From: Lachnospiraceae bacterium UBA1753 | GTDB lineage: Bacteria; Bacillota; Clostridia; Lachnospirales; Lachnospiraceae | Direction of reading: 5' to 3' | DNA length: 13,202 nt | Assembly (NCBI GenBank): GCA_002317595.1 | Contig: DCHL01000057.1 | Span: 23,699-36,900 of the forward strand | Shown here: positions 1 to 7,486 of the stretch, in pieces | Position numbering within the stretch: position 1 is the first letter of the stretch | Layout: every line of letters begins with the position of its first letter | Translations under genes and position numbers: made by a program | Notes under the pieces: model-generated | What the model was told of the DNA's origin: nothing | The model's input: only the letters and a program-made list of their open reading frames with translations | The model's database searches: none

Positions 1-1986
1 CTCCTCTACGAGTGGAAGTACTACCTGGTCAATTTCTCCGGATTTATGACCGGTGAATACCTTACAGAGGGAACCTTCTACACCTTCTTTGGCTTCACAG
101 CGATGGGAGTGCTGGGATGTGCCCTTCTCTTATCTTCAAAGGGAAAAAATAAGGCCCTTAAGGTCATGTTCATCATGCTGCTTGTATTCGCCTTCGTGCC
201 CTTCTTTGGGTATGCGATCAGCGGATTTTCATATGTGAACAACAGATGGTTATTTGCATTTTCGTGCTTTGTATCCTACGTGTTTACAAAGAGCATGAGC
301 CAGGCTGGGGAAATAGACAGAAAGCAGGCTGAGAGAGCCTTTGCAGGAATTGCAGTCTACGGAGTACTGTGTTATATCTCACAGACCGACAGGACTGTTG
401 CGGCCATGTCAGGAATCGCGCTCGCCCTTGCAGGAGCATTTCTGGTGCTCAGAAGGACGGCTGGCACTGGGGATAAGTGTGATACGAGTGAGAATGCTGC
501 GATAGATAAGCGTGATACGAGTGAGAGTGCTGCGATAGATAAGTGCTTCAGGAACTGCTTTATCGCGCTGGTAGTGCTGTCTGTTGCAGTGAATTCCGTG
601 GCAGCCTTTAACGATATTGACGGAATGCTTCCAAGGCATATCCCGACCAACAGCAGGATGAATAATCCCACGAAGGCAATTGAAGAGCTTGGAGACGACG
701 GAGTGTACCGATTTGAGGCGGAGAGGATTACCGATGCCCTCAATATGTCGTGGCACAATGGTACAATGAGCAATGCCTTCTATTTCTCGGTGCTAAACGG
801 CAACGTGTCCAAATTTTTTACCGACTACAATGTGAGCAATACGACGGAGTACAGATTTGAGAGCATGGATGCAAGAGCAATCCTTGATCTGGCTTCGGCT
901 GTAAAGTATGCGCTTGTCAGGGACGGCAAGGAGCACAGGCTTCCTTATTCCTACAATGAGAAGGCAGGTGAGTCGGTAATCGGAGATGTGTACGGCGTGT
1001 ACCGCTCAGAGTCTGCACTGCCTCTTGGATACACCTATGATGGAATCATATCTGAGGCTGACTACGAGGCGATGGATGCTCCCACAAAGCAGGATGCACT
1101 ACTGCAGGGCGTGTATCTGGAGGGGTACGATGGCGGCGAGGTGCCTACTGCAGATATTGAAATGAGCCATGTGAAGCCTGACTACACCACATCCTCAGAG
1201 GGTGCGGTGGATATCTACGAGGATCACTTCTTCGTGAGGGAGAAGGGAGCCACTGTAACCTTTAGCTTCAAGGGCGTTCCTGACAGCGAGACCTACCTTA
1301 GGGTGACGGGCTTTGACTACGAGGACGTGAATCCCGTGAGCCTCATGGATACGAGTGCGATGTCACTCTATGACAGGCTTCAGACTGCAATGCAGTCAAG
1401 AAACTTCGTGCCCGAGGATAAGGGTGCCTTCTTCATCGATGGAAATGAGCACAGCGATTATTACACGATAAACAACAGCAGGCAGCCCGCTTACAGTGGT
1501 AAGCATGATTATATGTACAATACCTACTACAGTGAGAGCGGAATTGACAGTGTGTCCATAAGGTTTTCCGGAATCGGAACCTACAGCTTTGATAATATAG
1601 AGATTGTCTGCCAGCCCATGGGCGAAGCCCTGAAGGCTGCAAAGGAGCGAGGAAAAGACGTTCTTCGTGATGTGCAGATTGGAACAAATGAGATAACAGG
1701 ACATATCACCTCTGGCAAGACAGAGGTTATGTGCCTTGCAGTACCCTACAGCAAGGGCTTTAAGGCCTATGTTGATGGACGTGAGGCAAAAATATATAAG
1801 GCAAACACCATGTATATGGGACTCGTCCTTACGCCGGGAGAGCATGATGTGAGATTCACCTATGCAACGCCCTTCCTTGGGACGGGAGCAATTGTGACAC
1901 TTGTGTCACTGATTGCATTTGCCGTGATAATTTTTTGGGACAAAAGAAGGCAGAAGAGAAATCTTCAGACTGGAAATGAGGAATAA
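1..1986 (+). CDS. YfhO-family membrane protein, 5'-truncated by window edge (copy 1)
   Basis: The reading frame is open from base 1 (it reads LLYEWKYYLVNFSGF before the first ATG at 46), so the gene begins outside the window and the ATG at 46 is internal. Alignment by eye to the complete paralog at 2969-5719 suggests roughly 290 N-terminal residues are missing. Numbering from the ATG at 46, about five or six hydrophobic helices lie within residues 15-190, including the GFSYVNNRW motif at 60-68 that the paralog has as GFTYVANRW. A large hydrophilic domain (about 190-610) follows, then one C-terminal helix (about 614-635) and a basic tail. The soluble domain shares ALPLGYTYDG, GTNE(I/V)TG and the YxKGxKAYxDG region with the paralog. 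YfhO proteins are GT-C-type integral membrane transferases that attach a lipid-carried sugar to envelope polymers outside the cell; the substrate here is unknown. An in-frame tandem repeat expands one loop (472-546). The family call is strong, the function inferred. Confidence 0.9.
   Translation, partial: LLYEWKYYLVNFSGFMTGEYLTEGTFYTFFGFTAMGVLGCALLLSSKGKNKALKVMFIMLLVFAFVPFFGYAISGFSYVNNRWLFAFSCFVSYVFTKSMSQAGEIDRKQAERAFAGIAVYGVLCYISQTDRTVAAMSGIALALAGAFLVLRRTAGTGDKCDTSENAAIDKRDTSESAAIDKCFRNCFIALVVLSVAVNSVAAFNDIDGMLPRHIPTNSRMNNPTKAIEELGDDGVYRFEAERITDALNMSWHNGTMSNAFYFSVLNGNVSKFFTDYNVSNTTEYRFESMDARAILDLASAVKYALVRDGKEHRLPYSYNEKAGESVIGDVYGVYRSESALPLGYTYDGIISEADYEAMDAPTKQDALLQGVYLEGYDGGEVPTADIEMSHVKPDYTTSSEGAVDIYEDHFFVREKGATVTFSFKGVPDSETYLRVTGFDYEDVNPVSLMDTSAMSLYDRLQTAMQSRNFVPEDKGAFFIDGNEHSDYYTINNSRQPAYSGKHDYMYNTYYSESGIDSVSIRFSGIGTYSFDNIEIVCQPMGEALKAAKERGKDVLRDVQIGTNEITGHITSGKTEVMCLAVPYSKGFKAYVDGREAKIYKANTMYMGLVLTPGEHDVRFTYATPFLGTGAIVTLVSLIAFAVIIFWDKRRQKRNLQTGNEE
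472..546 (+). repeat. 33-bp in-frame tandem repeat in the first YfhO-family gene
   Basis: Two adjacent 33-base units (472-504 and 505-537) differ at only two positions, and a third partial copy begins at 538 (gataagtgc). The units encode the 11-residue sequences DKCDTSENAAI and DKRDTSESAAI, then DKC. They sit between two predicted membrane helices in a loop of about 34 residues. The corresponding loop in the paralogous protein (around DVGVLKKMSKAR) is only about 12 residues. Topology implied by the downstream extracytoplasmic domain places the loop in the cytoplasm. The unit length is a multiple of three, so changes in copy number would keep the reading frame. Confidence 0.93.
1978..1983 (+). 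promoter_or_regulatory. Ribosome binding site for the first GT2 gene
   Basis: GAGGAA lies inside the last codons of the preceding YfhO gene, directly before its TAA stop. The next ATG follows that stop with no gap. The arrangement supports the start at 1987 and translational coupling. Confidence 0.7.
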
Positions 1987-2946
1987 ATGAAGAAAATCAG
2001 TGTAATGATACCCTGCTATAACGAGGTTGAGAACGTAGTTCCCATGAGCGAGGCTGTGTGCTCTGTCATGGAGAAGGAACTGTCGCAGTATGACTACGAG
2101 CTTCTGTTCATTGACAACTGCTCCACTGACGGAACCAGGGATAAGCTTGAGGAGATATGCAGCAGGAACAAGAAGGTCAAGGCAATCCTCAACGTGACCA
2201 ATTTCGGACAGTTCAACTCACCCTTCCACGGAATGTGCCAGACAAGCGGAGACTGCGTGGTTTCCATGTGCTGTGACTTCCAGGATCCCGTGGAGATGAT
2301 TCCCGTATTTGTAAAGGAGTGGGAGAAGGGACATAGAATCGTCAGCGGAATCAAGACTACCAGCAGGGAAAATCCCATCATCTATGCGATGAGGAGCGTG
2401 TATTACAAGCTTATAAAGGGAATGTCTTCTGTTGAGATGATTGAGCACTTCACAGGCTTTGGACTCTACGACAAGACCTTCATCAGCCTACTTAGGGAAC
2501 TCGATGACCCGACACCCTTCCTTCGCGGAATTGTTGCGGAGTACGGAAGCGGCTTCAACAAGATTGAGATTGAGTACGAGCAGGCTAAGAGAAGGGCTGG
2601 TAAGACCCACAACAACTTCTATTCGCTCTATGATGCAGCAATGCTGTCAATCACTTCGTATACCAAGGTTCTGTTAAGGCTTGCCACGTTCCTGGGCTTT
2701 GCAAGCTCCGGGGTGAGCCTTGGGATTGCGTTTATTTACCTGGTGCTCAAGCTTACGCACTGGTATGAGTACACGGCAGGCTACACTCCAATGGTCATCG
2801 GCGTGTTCGTGCTGGGATCTCTCCAGCTGTTCTTTATCGGACTTTTGGGAGAGTACATTCTCAATATCAATACCCGCGTCATCAAAAGGCCTCTTGTAGT
2901 TGAGGAGAGACGCATCAATTTTGACTCTCAGACGGAAGAAAAATGA
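1987..2946 (+). CDS. Membrane-anchored family 2 glycosyltransferase, GtrB/DPM1-like with altered DxD
   Basis: The protein (319 aa) has a GT-A fold start (ISVMIPCYNE, residues 4-13), an acidic nucleotide-sugar motif FIDNCSTDGT (41-50), NFGQ (72-75), and two C-terminal membrane helices (about 230-255 and 268-293). The last helix carries the LFFIGLLGEYI signature typical of polyprenyl-phosphate glycosyltransferases. The likely role is transfer of a sugar from a nucleotide donor to undecaprenyl phosphate on the inner face of the membrane, supplying the neighbouring YfhO proteins. The usual MDADLQDP block is MCCDFQDP (94-101), so the first Asp of the DxD is Cys95. The usual RxxGxSKY loop reads RRAGKTHNN (202-210). 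It may use a different donor or lipid, or have altered activity. It starts immediately after the upstream stop codon (no gap), between two YfhO genes. The family assignment is firm; donor and acceptor are unknown. Confidence 0.88.
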   Translation: MKKISVMIPCYNEVENVVPMSEAVCSVMEKELSQYDYELLFIDNCSTDGTRDKLEEICSRNKKVKAILNVTNFGQFNSPFHGMCQTSGDCVVSMCCDFQDPVEMIPVFVKEWEKGHRIVSGIKTTSRENPIIYAMRSVYYKLIKGMSSVEMIEHFTGFGLYDKTFISLLRELDDPTPFLRGIVAEYGSGFNKIEIEYEQAKRRAGKTHNNFYSLYDAAMLSITSYTKVLLRLATFLGFASSGVSLGIAFIYLVLKLTHWYEYTAGYTPMVIGVFVLGSLQLFFIGLLGEYILNINTRVIKRPLVVEERRINFDSQTEEK

Positions 2947-2969
2947 TTAACCTTCAGAAGGATGACTAA
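2943..2969 (+). other. Possible 8-codon leader minicistron between GT2 and the second YfhO gene
   Basis: An ATG at 2943 overlaps the TGA stop of the GT2 gene (ATGA). It opens a frame encoding MINLQKDD and ends in TAA at 2967-2969, which overlaps the ATG of the next gene (TAATG). The peptide resembles the start of that next protein (MINIKKLKD), and the bases around the two ATGs are near-identical (ATGATTAACCTT versus ATGATTAACATT, 26 bases apart). It could serve translational coupling, or it could be a relic of a small duplication with no function. No Shine-Dalgarno sequence was identified for it. Confidence 0.25.
2956..2962 (+). promoter_or_regulatory. Ribosome binding site for the second YfhO gene
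   Basis: AGAAGGA is placed 6 bases before the ATG at 2969. This is ideal spacing and fixes that start in preference to the out-of-frame ATG at 2943. Confidence 0.75.
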
Positions 2970-5719
2970 TGATTAACATTAAGAAGCTTAAAGACAATTA
3001 TTTTGTGAAATATACTGTGCTGTTTGCATTCACAGCATACCTGGTGTTTTCCTGGTATATTTTTTCCGGGAAATCCCTTATCTGGAAGAACGATGGCTGG
3101 ATGCAGGTCTACAGGGCTGCGCTCTTCTACAGTGAGAGCATGAGAAATGCCATCAAGGACCTTATCCTGCACGGTAAGTGGAGCTTCCCTTACTGGGGCT
3201 ACAATTTCGGAGAGGGCGATGACACTGTGACATCCCTCGCCTACTATGCAGTGGGTGACCCCTTTACCTTTCTGTACACATTCGTTCCCTATGGACTTGT
3301 GTATGTGGCTTACTGGTTCATGTCGCTTTTAAGGCTCTATATGGCCGGTGTGAATTACTCGCTGTTTTGCTTCGAGGTAGGCAAGAAGCGTGACTTTTCC
3401 GTGCTTGCAGGCGCGATTGTGTACGATTTCTGCTACTGGGGACTGCTCAATGCGGCGCGCCACCCCTACTTCATAAATGCAATGCTGATGCTTCCCCTCG
3501 TCATGATGGGGGCTGAGCGGTTAATAAAAAATAAGGGCTGGAAACTGCTTACCCTGTCCGTAGCCATGATGGCGCTCATGAATTTTTACCACGTGGTATT
3601 CGTGGCTGTGGGAACGGCAGTTTATGTCGTAATCAGGCTCGTCCTTATATATAAGAAGGACGTTAAGACAATAGCACTCAAGATTATCAGGACGGGATTT
3701 GTGGCCGGTCTTGGAATGCTCATGGCCTGCGTCACTCTTCTACCGACCTACATGGTGCTTGTCACCAATCCGAGAATGGGCAAGGACAACGTGACTCAGG
3801 TGCTCTACCCCTGGTCACATTACAGGAAGCTTCCCATGCTGTTTTTAAGCTCTGGAAACGGTGTATATAATTACTGGGTCTGCATGGGATTTGCAGCGCC
3901 GGTGCTGGTTGCACTTATCCTGCTCCTTGTCAAAAAGGCGAAGGGTAATTCAGAACTCATCGCGGTGAGACTCGGCTGGCTGGTGTGCCTTATGTTCCTG
4001 ACCTTCCCCATCGTTGGAAGAGCGACAAATGGATTTACCTATGTCGCCAACAGATGGAGCTTCTCCATTGCGATGGTAGCGGCATACACGGTTACAGCGA
4101 TGTGGCCCTATCTGCTCGAGATGACAAAGAAGGAGAAGATTCTTGTCGGAGCAGGAGTTGCTGGAAGTATTATCCTTGTGAGCCTTCTCAAGGAGTCCAG
4201 GGAACCCATGACCTATTCGGGACTTATCATAGCAGCCATCACATATCTGCTGATGCTTGATGTGGGTGTCCTGAAAAAAATGTCTAAGGCAAGACCGTAT
4301 ATACTTCTGACGCTTGTGGTATTCTCTGTCTTTATGGTGAGCTTCTGGCTCAATTCAAAAGCTGGTGAGAATTACGTAGGCCAGGCAAAGTCAATGGTAG
4401 AGGCGAGGGATGGAATTGAGGCAAGTGATGCCTATGCGGCAAAGACCGTCAAGGAAAATCACGGCGATATGGAATTCTCCCGCTTTGGCAGTGAGAGGCT
4501 GACGCTAAATGCAGGCCTTAATTCGGGAATTTCCTCAATTCAGCATTACTGGTCAATCGGAAATACTGCGATTTCAGCCTACAGGCAGGAACTCGCCCTT
4601 GCAGATGGCAATTCCTACAATTATAAGACGCTTGACAGGAAGGCAATCCTTATGGCGCTCACCGATGTCGGATACTACACAATCCCAACGGGCTGGGATG
4701 TAAAGCCGCCTTATGGTTATGAGTACCTTGACACTATCTATGTGCCCTACGCTAACGTGGATGACTGGCGCTACGACGTATATAAGAGTGAAAATGCGCT
4801 TCCGCTGGGATATACCTATGACGGCTACATTCTGAAGTCAGACTGGGATAAGTACACTCCGGAGAAGCGGCAGGAGGCAATGCTTGAGAGCGTTGTTCTT
4901 GAAAATGCGCCCTCATCAGTAAAGAGTAAGATACCTTCCTTTGATTCAAAGGTGATGGATTATACGGTTGAATGTTCGCCTGAGGTAACCCAAGTTGAGG
5001 GCGGCTTCAGAGTTGATAAGGACAAGGGAGAGATAACACTGAGGATTAATGGTCTTGATAATTCTGAGACCTATCTCTATGCAGAGAGTATAGATTATGA
5101 ACCCTTCTCGCCCTATGACTGGTATCAGAAGAAGAGGACTTCACTTACCCTGAACCTTAAGACAGACCAGGGAACTGAAGGACTTATAACCTACAGAACA
5201 GGCGAGGATATCCACTATGAGGGAAGAGATTCCTACATGGAGAATATCGGCTACTCAGAAAAGGGTGTAAATGAGATTACCGTGAAGTTTAAGAGAGCCG
5301 GAGTCTACACCTTCAGCAGGTTTGAGGTATACTGTCAGCCGATGGATAACTTAAAGGCTAAGACTGATGCCTTGAGGGCCGTAAAGCTTGAGAATGCAAT
5401 GCTTGGAACCAATGAGGTGACAGGCACAATCAGCAGCTCTGACAACAGACTGCTCTGTATGTCCATCCCTTACAACAAGGGCTGGAAGGCCTATATAGAC
5501 GGCAAGGAAACAGTCGTTTACCGAGCAAATATCAAGAATATGGTAATTGAGGTTCCCACCGGGGATCATGAGATTTCCTTTAAGTATCATCCGCCATATC
5601 TGATGATGGGTGGAGTAATTTCAATACTTTCGTTCCTGATATTCCTGGGGGCATATATTATTGTGGATAGACCACGGTTTTTCAAAAAGAAGCAGGAGAG
5701 TGTGAAGGCAGATGCTTAA
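2969..5719 (+). CDS. YfhO-family GT-C-type membrane protein (copy 2, complete)
   Basis: This 916-residue protein is in the usual size range of YfhO-family proteins. It has a first helix at about 14-34 and then an outside-facing loop with the acidic segment IWKNDGWMQVYRA (D42, Q46) and GEGDDT (81-86). By analogy with GT-C enzymes these acidic residues are candidates for the active site (inference). About ten further helices run to residue 461, followed by a large extracytoplasmic domain (about 465-875) and a terminal helix (about 877-899) with a basic tail. It is clearly homologous along its C-terminal part to the truncated gene at the left edge. YfhO proteins (for example B. subtilis YfhO and Listeria GtlB) transfer a sugar from a polyprenyl carrier to an envelope polymer such as lipoteichoic acid. 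Its 3' end overlaps the next gene by 8 bases, so the two are likely co-translated. The polymer modified here is unknown. Confidence 0.92.
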   Translation: MINIKKLKDNYFVKYTVLFAFTAYLVFSWYIFSGKSLIWKNDGWMQVYRAALFYSESMRNAIKDLILHGKWSFPYWGYNFGEGDDTVTSLAYYAVGDPFTFLYTFVPYGLVYVAYWFMSLLRLYMAGVNYSLFCFEVGKKRDFSVLAGAIVYDFCYWGLLNAARHPYFINAMLMLPLVMMGAERLIKNKGWKLLTLSVAMMALMNFYHVVFVAVGTAVYVVIRLVLIYKKDVKTIALKIIRTGFVAGLGMLMACVTLLPTYMVLVTNPRMGKDNVTQVLYPWSHYRKLPMLFLSSGNGVYNYWVCMGFAAPVLVALILLLVKKAKGNSELIAVRLGWLVCLMFLTFPIVGRATNGFTYVANRWSFSIAMVAAYTVTAMWPYLLEMTKKEKILVGAGVAGSIILVSLLKESREPMTYSGLIIAAITYLLMLDVGVLKKMSKARPYILLTLVVFSVFMVSFWLNSKAGENYVGQAKSMVEARDGIEASDAYAAKTVKENHGDMEFSRFGSERLTLNAGLNSGISSIQHYWSIGNTAISAYRQELALADGNSYNYKTLDRKAILMALTDVGYYTIPTGWDVKPPYGYEYLDTIYVPYANVDDWRYDVYKSENALPLGYTYDGYILKSDWDKYTPEKRQEAMLESVVLENAPSSVKSKIPSFDSKVMDYTVECSPEVTQVEGGFRVDKDKGEITLRINGLDNSETYLYAESIDYEPFSPYDWYQKKRTSLTLNLKTDQGTEGLITYRTGEDIHYEGRDSYMENIGYSEKGVNEITVKFKRAGVYTFSRFEVYCQPMDNLKAKTDALRAVKLENAMLGTNEVTGTISSSDNRLLCMSIPYNKGWKAYIDGKETVVYRANIKNMVIEVPTGDHEISFKYHPPYLMMGGVISILSFLIFLGAYIIVDRPRFFKKKQESVKADA

Positions 5720-7484
5720 AAATGTGAGACCCGGCATATTAAAGGGAATTATGCTCGCACTTTCGGCCCTGGTTCTGCTGCTCCTTGTCGGCATAGTTCT
5801 TATCAGGGACAGGAGGGTGTACCAGCTTACAGAGACCAGTCCGGGGAAGCTTATGATAACCCAGAGGGATACACTGGGAGCTTCGCGCACCTTTGATTCC
5901 TGGGAGGATGAGCAGGGGCGGTATTATTTTTTCCTGCCATCCTATGTGAAAGATCACAGACTCTACTTCGATGGAGCAGGAATCGCGGAGCTGAAAAGTG
6001 AAGGTGGAAGCACCATTACCGGGGTTCCAATTGAAGATGGCGAGATATTCAGCATTGTAGTGGCGTCTTCGGGATATTCCTACGATGTCACAATCAAGAA
6101 GTCTGGGAAGGTGCCGGCTACGTTCATCAATACAAAGAGCGGCAACATGACGGCAATCTATGAGGACAGGGACTATGAAGAACCCGGGGACCTGACGATA
6201 GTGAGAGCTGACGGGTCCGTGGATTATAGTGGAAGCCTTGTATCAATAGGAGGAAAGGGTAATTCGAGCTGGGAGCAGGCAAAGCGTCCCTTGAAGTTTG
6301 AGACTAAGGAGCGGGTATCACTCCTTGGTATGCAGAACTCCTCAAAGTGGGTGCTGGATGCGCTGTACCGTGAGGGCAGCGGCCTTGCAAACGAGATTGC
6401 ATTTGATATGGCAAGGGCCCTGGAGATGGATTTCGTGGCAGATTCAGAGTATACGGACCTCTATCTCAACGGAAATTATGTAGGTCTTTACAAGATATCC
6501 AACCGCGTGACCGCCTACCTTGAGGAGAATCCTGCGGACATATTTTTTGAGCGAGAGAATAATCCTAAGGAGACCAATGAGCTGTGGACCTCAGGGCTTG
6601 GCGTGCTCTACTCGAGCAGGGCAGGCAAGAAGGCTGAGGATAATAGGATAGAGCTAGGTTATGGATTGATCGATGAGATAGAGCAGTCGCTGTCTTCGGG
6701 CACGCAGGATTGGAAAAAATATCTGGATATACCCTCTGTGGCAGACAAGTACCTTGTGGATGAGGTCACTCTCAATCCTGACGGCAATACGGGGAGCCTC
6801 TTCTATGTGCTTAAGGATGGAGAAGAGCGGATCTGCTCAGGACCTGTGTGGGATTACGACATGGGCTTTGGCGAGTCGGGAAGATTCAACAGGAACATGA
6901 ACTTTGAGGGTAAGGTAACCAATTATGACCGGCCTGAGGAGGGTGAGACGGAGAACCGCTGGTACGTGTTCCTGACAGAGGATGAAGAGTTCCTGGCAAG
7001 TGTCAGGGAGCAGTATGAGAGTAAGCTCCTTCCGAGGCTTAAGGCACTTGTTGAGACTGATATTGATGAACGCTACGATTACATCCGCGAGGCCGCTTCC
7101 TGCAATGATGTGCGATGGAAGGATATGGATAGAAGCGGAGATTTCCCAGGGCATTACAGCAGCCGTGACCTCAATGTAAGATATGTAAAGTTCTTCCTTG
7201 CAAAGAGGGTGAACTATTTAAATAAGCTCTGGGGGATTGAGAGCGAGGAACTTAGGGTTCCTGATAACAGGAGCACCCATCGCGTGAGATTTTATGACGT
7301 CGATGGCGACACGCTTTTAGATGAGATGACAGTTGGGGATGGCGAGGTGATTACTGAGACTCCGGAGCTTCCACCTGCTGATGATGGAGAGCAGTGCAGG
7401 AACTGGCTCTGCATGATGACTAACGAGAAGTATACACCAAGACTTCCTGTGTACGAGGATATTGACTTTATTGCTGAGGAATAG
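5712..7484 (+). CDS. CotH-family protein with signal anchor and C-terminal beta-grasp repeat-like domain
   Basis: This 590-residue protein has a single N-terminal membrane anchor (about 10-31) preceded by basic residues, so the rest is predicted outside the cell. A beta-rich region (35-135) precedes the CotH domain. CotH hallmarks are GGKGNSSW (180-187) with KRPLKF (191-196), DLYLNGNYVGLYKI (249-262), EVTLNPDGN (351-359) and GPVWDYDMGFG (377-387). CotH of B. subtilis is an atypical protein kinase that phosphorylates spore coat proteins CotB and CotG. The acidic residues expected at the active site (D357, D381, D383) appear intact. Residues 523-590 (VRFYDVDGD, ELPPADD, then PVYEDIDFIAEE) fit the Listeria-Bacteroides repeat pattern. 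The ATG at 5712 overlaps the end of the YfhO gene by 8 bases, with GAAGG at 5704-5708 as a closely spaced ribosome binding site. The family call is good; kinase activity outside the cell is uncertain. Confidence 0.87.
   Translation: MLKNVRPGILKGIMLALSALVLLLLVGIVLIRDRRVYQLTETSPGKLMITQRDTLGASRTFDSWEDEQGRYYFFLPSYVKDHRLYFDGAGIAELKSEGGSTITGVPIEDGEIFSIVVASSGYSYDVTIKKSGKVPATFINTKSGNMTAIYEDRDYEEPGDLTIVRADGSVDYSGSLVSIGGKGNSSWEQAKRPLKFETKERVSLLGMQNSSKWVLDALYREGSGLANEIAFDMARALEMDFVADSEYTDLYLNGNYVGLYKISNRVTAYLEENPADIFFERENNPKETNELWTSGLGVLYSSRAGKKAEDNRIELGYGLIDEIEQSLSSGTQDWKKYLDIPSVADKYLVDEVTLNPDGNTGSLFYVLKDGEERICSGPVWDYDMGFGESGRFNRNMNFEGKVTNYDRPEEGETENRWYVFLTEDEEFLASVREQYESKLLPRLKALVETDIDERYDYIREAASCNDVRWKDMDRSGDFPGHYSSRDLNVRYVKFFLAKRVNYLNKLWGIESEELRVPDNRSTHRVRFYDVDGDTLLDEMTVGDGEVITETPELPPADDGEQCRNWLCMMTNEKYTPRLPVYEDIDFIAEE
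7476..7480 (+). promoter_or_regulatory. Ribosome binding site for the beta-helix/carbohydrate-binding gene
   Basis: GAGGA in the last codons of the CotH-family gene lies 6 bases before the ATG at 7487, supporting that start and translational coupling across the 2-base gap. Confidence 0.7.
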
Positions 7485-7486
7485 AG

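Noticed and set aside
1..45. Start of the first gene at the ATG at 46
   Set aside because: The frame is open through base 1 and the paralog shows about 290 more N-terminal residues, so this ATG is internal.
472..546. CRISPR-like or mobile-element repeat
   Set aside because: There are only two adjacent copies with no spacers, in frame within a coding gene; it is a simple tandem duplication. No transposase, CRISPR array, tRNA or rRNA was seen anywhere in the window.
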